Origin: Paractinoplanes rishiriensis
GTDB taxonomy: Bacteria; Actinomycetota; Actinomycetes; Mycobacteriales; Micromonosporaceae
Length of the DNA: 64,000 nt
Assembly (NCBI RefSeq): GCF_016862375.1
Contig: NZ_BOMV01000101.1
Location: 1-64,000 of the forward strand
Direction of reading: 5' to 3'
The notes beneath the pieces were generated by a model, which was not told where the DNA came from, did no database searches, and was given only the letters and a program-made list of their open reading frames with translations. Made by a program: the position numbers and the translations under genes. The stretch's first letter is position 1; the number at the start of each line of letters is the position of its first letter. Below, piece after piece: positions 17,037 to 25,755 of this stretch.

Positions 17037-17713
17037 TGCACGCTCGCCGTGGAGAGGCGTGCGGTGGCCGGCAGCGTCGCGGGAGTCTGGCGGGCGGACC
17101 GCCACAGCGACCAGCCCAGCGCCACCATCGCGATGCCGTTGGGGAAGGCCAGCAGCCGATAGAAGGCGTCCGGCAGGACGGCGATCGCGATGGTGACGGC
17201 ACCACCGGCCGCGAGCAGCGCGGCCGCCCAGCGGGGGAACACCCGCGCCCGCAACAGCGCGATGCCGAAGACCAGACCGCCGGCCAGATACGTGAAGTTC
17301 TGAACCTGCAGGACGGTCCGGAGCACGCCGATGTCGCCGGACGGGGTGCCGCCCGTGGTTGCGGCGGCCACGTCGTTGACGAAGCCGGCGTTGCTCAGTG
17401 CGATCTCGGGAAGGACGAAGGCGGCCATGTAAGAGGTGCCCACGATGATGGCGTAGCCGGCACCGAGCACCAGGTACCCGAGCAATCCGAGGACACCGGT
17501 CTGCCGCACCTGGCGCAGGTACATGCCGGTGATGCCGGCGAGCGCGAGCACGGCCATCAGCAGCTTCAAGCTGTTGCGGACGGTGACGTCGGTGGTCATC
17601 AGCGAGGTGGCGTCCAGATGCGGATGATTGATCTGGACGCCGATGAAGATGAGTCCGGCGGCGACGGCGGCTGCGCCGGCGGCCCGGCTCAGCGTGCTGG
17701 CGGTGATGGTCAT
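17033..17713 (-). CDS. DUF4386-like membrane protein
   Basis: A 226-residue integral membrane protein with about six helices, starting MTITASTLSRAAGAAAVAAG. The layout (first helix, large outer loop with QINHPHLDA, then paired helices and a final LPDAFYRLLAFPNGIAMVALGWSLW) resembles small uncharacterised actinobacterial membrane proteins of the DUF4386 type. AGGAAAGGGACCTGAC precedes the ATG at 17713. It is the first gene of a three-gene operon with ATGA overlaps, lying 111 bp downstream of the LuxR/MalT regulator on the same strand, which is the most likely controller. Confidence 0.72.
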   Translation of the reverse strand: MTITASTLSRAAGAAAVAAGLIFIGVQINHPHLDATSLMTTDVTVRNSLKLLMAVLALAGITGMYLRQVRQTGVLGLLGYLVLGAGYAIIVGTSYMAAFVLPEIALSNAGFVNDVAAATTGGTPSGDIGVLRTVLQVQNFTYLAGGLVFGIALLRARVFPRWAAALLAAGGAVTIAIAVLPDAFYRLLAFPNGIAMVALGWSLWRSARQTPATLPATARLSTASVQ

Positions 17714-17824
17714 GTCAGGTCCCTTTCCTGGTGGTCCGTGACGGGCGCCGCGGACACCTGGAACTTAGGAACCGAGGGGGTGATGGGGCGTCACCACATG
17801 ATGTGACCGAGGTGGTGACACGGC

Positions 17825-20533
17825 TCAGAGCAGCCCGTACTCGCGGGCGCGCCGCACCGCCGCCGCCCGGGTCGTGACGTCGAGCTTGGTGAAGATGCGC
17901 TTGGTGTGGGTGCGCAGAGTGTTGACGGTGACGTACAACCGGCGGGCGATTTCCGGTCCGGTCAGGTCGCTGTCCAGGAGCCGAAGAACCTCGAGCTCGC
18001 GGGAACTCAGCCGGTCCGCCACGGGCTGCGGAGGCTCGGCGGCCGGCCTCGATGCCGCGGACCGGCCGAGGAGGACCCCGAGGCGCTGCCGAGCCGGTGT
18101 CTCGAGACCGGCCACGGCGTCGCGCAGCAGTGCCTGCATCGGTGCGCCTTCGTCAAGGAACAAGCGCACGTAGCTGTCGGCTTCCGGCCGCGCGGTCAGG
18201 GCGTCACTCAAGGCGGCGAACGCGCGGGTCGTATCCCCGTCGGCGTGGTGGGCGAGGGCCCGCAGCAGATGAATTTCGCGCAGGCTACCGGCCCGGTCTT
18301 CGGCGGCAACGCGCAGCCGTTCCAGCAATGCGAGCACTGCCGGAACGGGCGCGTGGTGATCGCCGGCGCGGTGCCGCGCGAGCAGGACGCGCACGAGCGT
18401 GAGGAGCTCGTACTCGCGCAGGTAGGCGGGTTCGTCGTCGACGGTCACGCCGGCTTCCTCGGCCCACTGTCCGGCCGCCGTCAGGTCTCCAGCGCCGAGG
18501 GCCAGGCGGGCTCTGGTCGCGGCGATCGGGTGCACGTCGGGGTAGAAGCCGGGCCGGTACAACTCCTGCGCCCGGTCCAGCAGGTCTGCCGTGGCGTCAT
18601 GGTCCCCGGCCACGGCGCGCAGTCGCGCCATGGCGAGGAACCATCTGTGCCGATTCTCGGTGATGGATCCGTGCTCGGCGAGCGCCCGGGCCGTCCGCAG
18701 GTGCTCCTCGGCCACGGCAAGTTCGTCGCGCTGGCGGTTGAGTTCGGCGAGCCCGACATGCAGGTCGGCGGTGGCCCTCGGGTACGGCTCGCCGCCCGCG
18801 ACCGCGGTCCGCAGGGCCTGCTCGTAGAGCCGGCGGGCGCGGCTGGGCCACCCGGCGGCGACCCACATGTCGGCGAGCACCACGGTGCTGTCCAGCTCGT
18901 CGACCAGGTTTCCCGCCGCATGCAGGCTGCGCACCGCCTTAGTGAACATGGGCAGCGCCTGCTGCACGTCGCCGGCGGCCCAGGCGGCGAGCCCGAGAAA
19001 CCCGGCGCCGGCGCCGCGGACGAAGTGGTCCTCCGGTCCGGCCAGGTCGAGCGCCACCTGGGCGTGGCGCACCGTCCCGGCGACATCGTGACGGGCCTGG
19101 GCCAGCGACGCGCGGTAGACCGCGATCATCGCCGGGGCGCTGCGCAGGTCCTCGGTGTCCACCCACGCTGCCCGCAGCTGTTCGTCGTGCTCGCCGGCGG
19201 TCAACGCCGCCTCGGCGTCGTCGAGCCGGGACTCGAGCCCGTCCAGGTCGCCGGATATCAGCGACGACCAGCCCGAGACGATGCTGAGGACGGGGCTGCG
19301 CCGCACGACCGCGTCCGGCAGCGCCCGCATCCAGTCCTGCAACAGCCGGTCCTGCCGGGTACGCCGCAGCTCCGGGACCGCCTGCTCCATCAGGGCGGCG
19401 GCGCGGGTGACATCGTCGGCGGCGAGCGCGTGCCGGACCGCGTCAGCCACCAAGTCGTGCGCCGCGTACCAGTCGCAGGCACGCCGGTGCAGCTGAGGAA
19501 CCTCGCCCGGCTGCTCGCTGAGCAGCCGGGCCCGCAGCACGTCAGCGAACAGGTGGTGGTAGCGGTACCAGTCCCGCCGCCCGTCGAGCGGAACCACGAA
19601 CAGGTTCGCCCGGTCGAGATCGTCCAACGCCAGCCTGCCGCCGGCGCGACCGGTGACCGCGTCACACAGCGGGCCGGTGAGCCGGTCGAGGACGGCGGTG
19701 CGCAGCAAGAACTCCCGGACGTGCCCGGGCTGGCGGGCGAGGACCTCGTCGGCCAGGTAGTCGATGACGAACCGGTGACTGCCGGTGAAGGCGTCGATGA
19801 ACCCGGCGACCTCCTTCGGATCGTCGACACCGCGCAGCGACAACGCGGCGAGTTGCAGGCCGGCCGCCCAGCCCTCGGTACGCCCGTCGAGCGCGGCGAC
19901 GTCCGCGGCGCTGAGCTCCAGCCCCATCACCCGGGTGAGGAACTCCCGGACCTCGGACGGGCGGAAGCGCAGGTCGGCGGCACGGACTTCGACCAGCTGG
20001 CCCCGGCTGCGCAGCCGGGCCAGGGGTAGCGGCGGGTCCGCCCTCGTCGCCACCAGTAGGTGCACGGTCGGTGGGAGGTGGTCGAGCAGGAAGGTGACCG
20101 CCTCGTGCACCGGAGCCGACTCGACGACGTGGTAGTCGTCGAGCACGACCACCCGCGGGCCGTCACCGAGGCGCGCCAGCTCGTTGACCAGCGCCGGCAG
20201 GACCGCGCCCGCCGACGCGGCCGGCACGGCGTCGAGAAGTGCGGCGCCTACCTCGAGGGCCGCGAGAAGGTGGGTCAACAGGCGCGACAGATCATTGTCG
20301 CCCGCGTCGAGCGAAACCCAGCCGATCATCGGTGCCGTCGGACGCTCGACCAGCGTCGCTCGCCAGTCGCTGAGCAGGGTGGTCTTGCCGAAACCGGCCG
20401 GCGCCGACACCACGGTCAGCCGGTGCCCCGGCGCAAGCGTCGCATCCAGCAGCTCCATCAACCGCGGCCGCGCAACGAGCTGAGCGCGCTGCGGCGGCGC
20501 GAACAGCTTGGTGGCGAGCACGGGCTGCGGCAT
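17825..20533 (-). CDS. MalT/LAL-type LuxR transcriptional regulator
   Basis: A 902-residue ATP-dependent activator. The N-terminal AAA-like NTPase begins near residue 1; Walker A is SAPAGFGKTTLL (about residue 42) and the Walker B region VVVLDDYHVVES follows near 130. A middle part rich in helical TPR-like repeats (about 350-800) should bind the inducer, and the C-terminal LuxR helix-turn-helix (SRELEVLRLLDSDLTGPEIA, TVNTLRTHTKRIFTKL) binds DNA. MalT in E. coli works this way with maltotriose. The coupled membrane-protein operon directly downstream on the same strand is the likely target. The ligand is unknown. Confidence 0.92.
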   Translation of the reverse strand: MPQPVLATKLFAPPQRAQLVARPRLMELLDATLAPGHRLTVVSAPAGFGKTTLLSDWRATLVERPTAPMIGWVSLDAGDNDLSRLLTHLLAALEVGAALLDAVPAASAGAVLPALVNELARLGDGPRVVVLDDYHVVESAPVHEAVTFLLDHLPPTVHLLVATRADPPLPLARLRSRGQLVEVRAADLRFRPSEVREFLTRVMGLELSAADVAALDGRTEGWAAGLQLAALSLRGVDDPKEVAGFIDAFTGSHRFVIDYLADEVLARQPGHVREFLLRTAVLDRLTGPLCDAVTGRAGGRLALDDLDRANLFVVPLDGRRDWYRYHHLFADVLRARLLSEQPGEVPQLHRRACDWYAAHDLVADAVRHALAADDVTRAAALMEQAVPELRRTRQDRLLQDWMRALPDAVVRRSPVLSIVSGWSSLISGDLDGLESRLDDAEAALTAGEHDEQLRAAWVDTEDLRSAPAMIAVYRASLAQARHDVAGTVRHAQVALDLAGPEDHFVRGAGAGFLGLAAWAAGDVQQALPMFTKAVRSLHAAGNLVDELDSTVVLADMWVAAGWPSRARRLYEQALRTAVAGGEPYPRATADLHVGLAELNRQRDELAVAEEHLRTARALAEHGSITENRHRWFLAMARLRAVAGDHDATADLLDRAQELYRPGFYPDVHPIAATRARLALGAGDLTAAGQWAEEAGVTVDDEPAYLREYELLTLVRVLLARHRAGDHHAPVPAVLALLERLRVAAEDRAGSLREIHLLRALAHHADGDTTRAFAALSDALTARPEADSYVRLFLDEGAPMQALLRDAVAGLETPARQRLGVLLGRSAASRPAAEPPQPVADRLSSRELEVLRLLDSDLTGPEIARRLYVTVNTLRTHTKRIFTKLDVTTRAAAVRRAREYGLL

Positions 20534-20653
20534 GAACGAATCCTAGAAGCGGCACGATGATCGCAGATGAATCTCATCGGCTCAGCGCAAGTTCAGGTCG
20601 AGGGTTGCGCCCTGAAAGTGCTCAAGGAGCGGGTGCCTGCACGGACATCCAGG

Positions 20654-21718
20654 TCAGGCCCGGCGTGTCTCCTTCCGTCGCCTGGCCGGGCGCGATGTCG
20701 AATTCCGGATCACCAGCCGGTGTTCGTGTTGCGGCGGAGGCGCCGGCGGGCTGTCCGGGTTGTTCAAGAAGTCGACCAGATAGGCCAGGCCGACGGTGGC
20801 AAGCTCGGCGTTGTCGGAGCTGACCGTGGTCAGGGGTGGCCAGACGTGAGCAGCCACCGGAATGTCGTCGAAACCCACGACGCTGATATCGCCGGGAACC
20901 GACCGGCCGGCTTCATGCAGCGCGTGAATCGCTCCGATCGCCATCTCGTCGTTGGCCGCGAAGATCGCCGTCACCTCGGGATCAAGGGCTAGATGCGTGC
21001 CGATTTCGTAGCCCCGAGCCGCGGTCCAATCTCCTTCGAGGACCTCCGGAACGCCGGCACCGGCCGCGGTCAGCGTGGCCCGCCAGTTCTGCAGCCGTTC
21101 CCGCGCCGCCCACCAGCGTTGCGGCCCGGCGATGTGATGAACGGTGCGGTGCCCGAGATCCAGTAGGTGTCGCGTCGCCGCGGCAGCGGCATCGCCGCCC
21201 TCGGCGGCACGCACCGACAGCACAACCGGCGCCTGCACGATTGGTGCGGCGCCGAGGGTCAGGACCGGTACGTCGACCGTGAGCCGTTCGCCACCGTCGT
21301 CGACGGGCTCGGACAGGATGACCGCGTCGACGCCCTGCGCCAGCAAATTGTCGACCGCCGCCGCTATACCTGACGTGTCCTCCTCGAAGGAGTTGGCAAT
21401 GCTCAGCGAGTAGTTGATGCCGCGCGCCGCCCGCTCCAGAGCCACCAGCAGGGACGACGGCCCGAAGTGCGAGGTGCCCAGCGACACCACACCGATCCGG
21501 TTCGTACGGCCGGTGAGCAGGGCACGAGCCGCACCGTTGGGCCGGTAGCCGAGCGACTGCGCAGCGGCAAGCACACGCTCGCGGGTTTCCGGCGTGACGT
21601 TGGGCTCTTTGTTGAAGACCCGGGACACGGTCTTCTGAGAGACGCCGGCCAGCCGGGCCACGTCGGTGCCACCCGGACGCCGATCGCCGCCCCAGCGCTT
21701 CAACCCCGTGTCGCTCAC
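20654..21718 (-). CDS. LacI-family transcriptional repressor
   Basis: A 354-residue repressor. The N-terminal helix-turn-helix and hinge (TDVARLAGVSQKTVSRVFNK ... LGYRPNGAARAL) lie at about residues 18-70; the remainder is a periplasmic-binding-like sugar sensor (RIGVVSLGTSHFG; FAANDEMAIGAIHALHEAGR; VVGFDDIPVAAHVWPPLTTV). It is divergent from the secreted sialidase-fold protein, with three palindromic operator-like sites between them (separate entry). It should repress both itself and that gene until a sugar binds. A GTG- or ATG-start shift is not needed: the ATG at 21718 is followed at once by the DNA-binding domain. Confidence 0.93.
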   Translation of the reverse strand: MSDTGLKRWGGDRRPGGTDVARLAGVSQKTVSRVFNKEPNVTPETRERVLAAAQSLGYRPNGAARALLTGRTNRIGVVSLGTSHFGPSSLLVALERAARGINYSLSIANSFEEDTSGIAAAVDNLLAQGVDAVILSEPVDDGGERLTVDVPVLTLGAAPIVQAPVVLSVRAAEGGDAAAAATRHLLDLGHRTVHHIAGPQRWWAARERLQNWRATLTAAGAGVPEVLEGDWTAARGYEIGTHLALDPEVTAIFAANDEMAIGAIHALHEAGRSVPGDISVVGFDDIPVAAHVWPPLTTVSSDNAELATVGLAYLVDFLNNPDSPPAPPPQHEHRLVIRNSTSRPARRRKETRRA

Positions 21719-21725
21719 CGGACCA

Positions 21726-21819
21726 ATGTCTGCGTAGTCAATGCGCTTGTCAAGTCCTCTTACCCGCCCTTGACAGCGCCGGTGACTACGTAGACAGTGT
21801 GCCCGTAACTACGTAGTCA
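21726..21819. promoter_or_regulatory. divergent promoters with LacI operators in the -35/-10 spacers
   Basis: Three sites share the core ACTACGTAGTCA: TGACTACGTAGACA (21783-21796), TAACTACGTAGTCA (21806-21819) and an inverted partial copy centred at 21734/21735. The rightward promoter reads TTGACA (21771-21776), 17 bases, GACAGT (21794-21799). The leftward reads TTGACA (21754-21749), 17 bases, GACATT (21731-21726). Each promoter thus has an operator across its spacer or -10. The two rightward operators are 23 bp apart, close to two helical turns. Confidence 0.75.
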
Positions 21820-21875
21820 TCAGTGCTTAGCGCTCCCCCGGCACGCTCCGCCCCGTCCCCCGGAAGGAACCAAGG

Positions 21876-23666
21876 ATGACTCTTGCGAAGAAAGCACTCG
21901 CAGGAACATTCGTCGCGAGCCTCATGCTCGGAGCGGTCGCCCTGTCGACGATCCCCGCTGCCGCCAGTCCGACGCCTCAGACGTTCTACCAGCTGCCGAG
22001 CAACGCCCAGTGCACCAAGGGCCTCGGCAACTGCGTCGTCTACCCGAAGGCCGCCTCGCTGCCGAACGGCCGCTTGGTCGCGGCGTTCGAGAAGGCGACA
22101 ATCGGCCCGACCGGTTCTGCCTACGATCAGACGATCCCGATCTACAAGAGCGACGACAACAACACGACGTGGCAGCTGTTGGCGAATGTACGGGCACCCG
22201 CGTTCATGGGCGGCCCCGCGCGATACACCAGCAACTGGACGAACCCGTACCTCTACGTGATGCCGCAGACCGTCGGAAGCCTTACCGCCGGCACCCTGCT
22301 GCTGGCATCGGTTGTCTCCGGCGAGGACGAGTACTTCCGGGAGCGCAAGGCTGCGAACCCCAGCTGGCAGCCGTCCAACGACGGTGACCGCCGCGACATG
22401 GCCATCGCGCTCTACCGGAGCACCAACAACGGCGCGTCGTGGAGCTTCGTGAACATCATCGCCACTGGAGGCTGGCAGGGCGGCAGCGCGGGGGCCATCG
22501 GCACCAACGTCGCCACCGCCAACAACTCCCGTCAGGTCGACCCCGTGTGGGAGCCGTACCTGATGGTGCACAACAACGAGCTCATCGCGTACTACTCGGA
22601 CGAGAACGACTACACGGGCTACAACGGGGACGGCTCACTCAACCTCCGCGGCGACAACAACTCCGCCCCGGACTCCCACGGCCAGGTGGTGGCCCACCGC
22701 GAATGGGACGGCAACACCGCAACGCCGTGGAGTGTGCCGTACGCCGACGTGGCCGGCGGCACGCAGACCGTCGCCGGGATGAACCAGATCGGTTCGGGCC
22801 GTCCCGGCATGCCCAACGTCGTGCCGACCACGAACGGCCAATGGCTGTTGACGTTCGAGTACTTCGGCGGCGGCCAGAACGTGAAGCAGAAGATATTCGC
22901 CGACCCGCTGAACTTCCGCGCGACCGGTGGCGCCGGTGGCACCGACATCGGCGCGCTTCCCGTGACCAGTGGTTCGCCGGGTCTGGCCACCGGCGGCAGC
23001 CCGGTCGTCATCCGGCTGCCCGACGGCCGGCTGGTCTACAACGCCGCCGGCAGCGGGGACGTGTGGGTCAACTCCAGCGGCGGCAGCACGGGCCCGTGGA
23101 CCCGCCAGACCACGCCGGTCGGCGCCGGCTACAGCCGGAATTTGACGTGGCACCAGCCGTCCGGGCGAGTAGTCATCCTGTCGGCAGGGTGGCCCAACGG
23201 CGGAATCATCACCCAGGTCGACATCGCGCCGGGCAGCGGCAGCGGCGCCTACTACGAGCGGATCACGAACCGCCACAGCGGACTCGTCGTCGATGTCAAC
23301 GAGCACTCCACGGCCGACGGTGGCAACGTCCAGCAGTGGACCTGGAACGGCACCGACAACCAGCAGTGGGAATTCCAGAACGCCGGCGGCGGATACTTCC
23401 GGATCGTCAACCGCAACAGCGGCAAGTGTCTGGACGTCAATACGGCCTCGACAGCCGACGGCGCGAATGTCGTCCAGTGGGCCTGCAGCAACGGCACGAA
23501 CCAGCAATGGCAGGTAGTCGCTACCGGCGCTTTCGGCCAGCTCCGAGCCCGCCACAGCGGTAAGTGCCTGGACGTGAACGCCTGGTCGACGGTCAACGGC
23601 GGCAACATCCAACAGTGGACATGCAACGGAGCCAACAACCAGCTGTGGTCGTTTGCGGCCGCGTAA
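21876..23666 (+). CDS. secreted sialidase-fold glycosidase-like protein with ricin-type lectin domain
   Basis: A 596-residue exported protein. A Sec signal peptide covers about residues 1-31 (LAGTFVASLMLGAVALST, then AAASP). Residues about 35-450 form a six-bladed sialidase-like propeller with repeated S-x-D-x-G-x-T-W-like turns (KSDDNNTTW, STNNGASW); it may be an exo-acting glycosidase related to GH93-type exo-arabinanases, though the exact family is uncertain. The C-terminal 130 residues are a ricin B-type beta-trefoil (CBM13) with repeated Q-x-W ends: QQWTW, QQWEF, QQWQV, QQWTC, QLWSF. The gene is divergent from a LacI repressor with operators over its promoter. AAGGAACCAAGG precedes the ATG. 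Confidence 0.88.
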   Translation: MTLAKKALAGTFVASLMLGAVALSTIPAAASPTPQTFYQLPSNAQCTKGLGNCVVYPKAASLPNGRLVAAFEKATIGPTGSAYDQTIPIYKSDDNNTTWQLLANVRAPAFMGGPARYTSNWTNPYLYVMPQTVGSLTAGTLLLASVVSGEDEYFRERKAANPSWQPSNDGDRRDMAIALYRSTNNGASWSFVNIIATGGWQGGSAGAIGTNVATANNSRQVDPVWEPYLMVHNNELIAYYSDENDYTGYNGDGSLNLRGDNNSAPDSHGQVVAHREWDGNTATPWSVPYADVAGGTQTVAGMNQIGSGRPGMPNVVPTTNGQWLLTFEYFGGGQNVKQKIFADPLNFRATGGAGGTDIGALPVTSGSPGLATGGSPVVIRLPDGRLVYNAAGSGDVWVNSSGGSTGPWTRQTTPVGAGYSRNLTWHQPSGRVVILSAGWPNGGIITQVDIAPGSGSGAYYERITNRHSGLVVDVNEHSTADGGNVQQWTWNGTDNQQWEFQNAGGGYFRIVNRNSGKCLDVNTASTADGANVVQWACSNGTNQQWQVVATGAFGQLRARHSGKCLDVNAWSTVNGGNIQQWTCNGANNQLWSFAAA

Positions 23667-23706
23667 GTCTTGCTTCAGCAGCGGCCCCGCTGGTCACGTG
23701 GTGACG

Positions 23707-23871
23707 CTAACCGACGTCGATCTTGCCGTGGCCGGTGTAGAAGGCGCCCGCCGCCGCCGGCCACGGCAGCACCGGGAACGTGACGCCGGCCAGGACCAGC
23801 ACGGCGCCGCCCGCCGTCAGGTACCTCGCGGCGGATGGATCGGGCGAGCCTCTCGTCCTGGTCGGGGTCAC
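23707..23871 (-). CDS. small single-helix membrane protein (54 aa)
   Basis: A GTG at 23871 opens a 54-codon frame just 6 bp after the hemerythrin stop. The product has a basic N-terminus, one hydrophobic helix (LTAGGAVLVLAGVTFPVLPW) and a short polar tail ending FYTGHGKIDVG. The close spacing suggests an operon with the hemerythrin gene. There is no other evidence for it and no strong ribosome-binding site, so the call is moderate. Confidence 0.45.
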   Translation of the reverse strand: MTPTRTRGSPDPSAARYLTAGGAVLVLAGVTFPVLPWPAAAGAFYTGHGKIDVG

Positions 23872-23877
23872 CCGTGC

Positions 23878-24339
23878 TCAGGTGCGGGCCATGATTTGGA
23901 TGTCCTGCATCGCGCTGGCCATCATGTGCAACCGTTGCGCGGGCACGTGGCGGCGCAGCAGCGGAAACTCGTCTCTTTCCTGATCCGCGGCATGGTCGAG
24001 CATGGCGCCGGACAGGTTCGCGAACCCGGCGTCGAAGCCGGGGTGCCGCACGCCGAGCCGGCTCAGCTCGGTGAGCGACCGTTCGAGCCCGGCACCCTCC
24101 GACTGACAGGTGCGGGCGATGATGTCACCGTTCCGGCTGCTGTTGCGGGCGGCCGGGTGCGCGACGGCGGTTTCGCCGAGTTGGTGCAGGTGGACGGCCT
24201 GTAGCAGGGCGGCGAGCGGCCGCTTTTTCCGGTCGCGCCCGGCCTCTCGCACGGCGGTGCACAGCCGTCGGATCTGCTCGTGCTCATGACGCAGGACATC
24301 GACGATGTCCGGGAAAACTGTTACCTGAAATGCTTCCAT
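23878..24339 (-). CDS. hemerythrin-like (HHE) domain protein
   Basis: A 153-residue four-helix bundle with the histidine pattern of HHE domains: VLRHEHEQIRRLCTAV near residue 15, LLQAVHLHQLGETAVAHPAA near 50, and the later MLDHAADQERDEFPLLRRHV near 118. Such proteins carry a di-iron centre that binds oxygen or nitric oxide, or senses redox state. The ATG at 24339 (MEAFQVTVFPDIVDVL) is preferred over a longer reading to 24393. It stands opposite the glycosyltransferase operon and may share an operon with the small membrane protein behind it. Confidence 0.87.
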   Translation of the reverse strand: MEAFQVTVFPDIVDVLRHEHEQIRRLCTAVREAGRDRKKRPLAALLQAVHLHQLGETAVAHPAARNSSRNGDIIARTCQSEGAGLERSLTELSRLGVRHPGFDAGFANLSGAMLDHAADQERDEFPLLRRHVPAQRLHMMASAMQDIQIMART

Positions 24340-24540
24340 GGCCGGCCCCCAAGGGTGACGGAATGGCGCCGGGGTCCAGGGCGGTGACACCATTTAGGGT
24401 ACGCGTCCCAGCGGTCCTACTGCCGTGCGCGGCGAGCGTCAGTTACCTCGCTGGCCGGGCCAGGGGTAGGCTGGCGGCAGTCGCTCCAGATCCCGGTGGC
24501 TAGTGCCCGACGCCGGCACGTCAACTCAGGGGAGCAGACT

Positions 24541-24591
24541 ATGACGATCGCAACGGCAGCTGCCCTCCTGGCCGTCGTAGCATCCGGATGA
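24541..24591 (+). CDS. 16-residue hydrophobic leader peptide coupled to the glycosyltransferase
   Basis: The sequence AGGGGAG (24528-24534) stands six bases before an ATG at 24541 that opens a 16-codon frame MTIATAAALLAVVASG and stops in TGA at 24589-24591. That stop overlaps the glycosyltransferase start as ATGA (24588-24591). The glycosyltransferase has no ribosome-binding site of its own, so its translation probably depends on ribosomes finishing this peptide. The frame differs from the enzyme's frame. Confidence 0.6.
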   Translation: MTIATAAALLAVVASG

Positions 24592-25601
24592 GGGTCGGCT
24601 TGCTGGGACCCGTGGCGTGGCGCACGCCACCGCGAGACTACGGGCCTTGGGAGCAGGTGACGGGATTGCTCGCCGACGGCCTCGTCGCCGCCGGGGTTGA
24701 CGTGACACTCTTCGCGACGCTGGACTCGATCACCACGGCCCGGCTCGACGGCGTGTGCCGGCAGGGGTATGCGGACGATGTGTCAACGGACGGCCGGGTT
24801 GCCGAGGCGATGCACGTCTCGTACGCCTTTGCCAGGTCCGGCACGTTCGACATCGTTCACAATCATCTCGACTGGCTGCCGCTCGCGTTCGCGGATCATT
24901 GCCGGGCGCCGCTGCTGACCACCGTGCACGGGTTTTCCAGCCCGAGGATTCTGCCCGCCTACCGAGCGGCCCGTTCGTCGTACGTGTCGATTTCGGATGC
25001 CGACCGCAGCTCCGACCTCGACTATGTCGCGACGGTGTATCACGGCGTGGACGTCGACGGGCTCACGTTTGCTCCGTCCGGCGGGCCGGGCCTGGTGAGC
25101 TTCGGCCGCGTCCACCCGGACAAGGGCACCCACACGGCGATCGAGATCGCCCGGCGGGCGGGACGGACCCTCACCATCTGTGGCGTCGTGCAGGACGAGC
25201 GGTACTTCGCCGAACAAGTGGAGCCACACATCGACGGCGTCCAGGTCGTCTTTCTCGGCGCGGTCGGCCCGCGGCGTCGTAGCGAGGTTCTGGGCCGGGC
25301 CGCGGCCCTGCTGCACCCGATCGACTTCAATGAGCCGTTCGGCCTGTCTGTCGTGGAATCGATGGTGTGTGGCACGCCGGTCGTCGCCTACCGGCGTGGC
25401 TCCATGCCGGAGGTGGTCGACGAGGGTGTCACCGGCTACCTGGTGAGCAGTGTCGACGAGGCCGTGGCGGCGGTGGGCGCACTCCGGAAGATCGACCGGG
25501 CCGGTTGCCGTGCGCACGCAGGCCGGCGCTTCGGCGCGAATCGCATGGTCACCGACTATCTGGCTGTCTACGAGGGGCTCATCGGCGGACACGGGGTCTG
25601 A
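24588..25601 (+). CDS. GT4-type glycosyltransferase
   Basis: A 337-residue GT-B glycosyltransferase. The N-terminal half begins MRVGLLGPVAWRTPPRDYGP with the G-x-x-x-x-x motif of GT4 enzymes; the donor-binding C-terminal half shows VSFGRVHPDKG (near residue 167) and the E-x7-E motif EPFGLSVVE (near 246-254) followed by GTPVVAYRRGSMPEVV. Sugar donor is probably a nucleotide sugar. It is the first enzyme of a set with a second glycosyltransferase at 25756 and an alpha-toroid protein at 26892, suggesting synthesis of a glycan or glycoside. Translation is likely coupled to a 16-codon leader peptide. Confidence 0.9.
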   Translation: MRVGLLGPVAWRTPPRDYGPWEQVTGLLADGLVAAGVDVTLFATLDSITTARLDGVCRQGYADDVSTDGRVAEAMHVSYAFARSGTFDIVHNHLDWLPLAFADHCRAPLLTTVHGFSSPRILPAYRAARSSYVSISDADRSSDLDYVATVYHGVDVDGLTFAPSGGPGLVSFGRVHPDKGTHTAIEIARRAGRTLTICGVVQDERYFAEQVEPHIDGVQVVFLGAVGPRRRSEVLGRAAALLHPIDFNEPFGLSVVESMVCGTPVVAYRRGSMPEVVDEGVTGYLVSSVDEAVAAVGALRKIDRAGCRAHAGRRFGANRMVTDYLAVYEGLIGGHGV

Positions 25602-25755
25602 TACCGCTCGCCGCACCGTTTCACCAAGCGTGGCCGGCTGATCGAGTTCGCCGGCCCCGTCAGCCTGCCGCACACGCTGGCCGGTCGACGCTGTCAGCGC
25701 GTGAGGTCGGCCGGCGCTCCACGCGCCGGCGGACCGATGACGGAAGGCACGGCAC

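Noticed and set aside
17906..20029. A 707-codon open frame on the plus strand opposite the LuxR/MalT gene
   Set aside because: It is the antisense shadow of a gene with clear domains; high GC at third positions keeps the opposite frame open, and no motif is seen in it.
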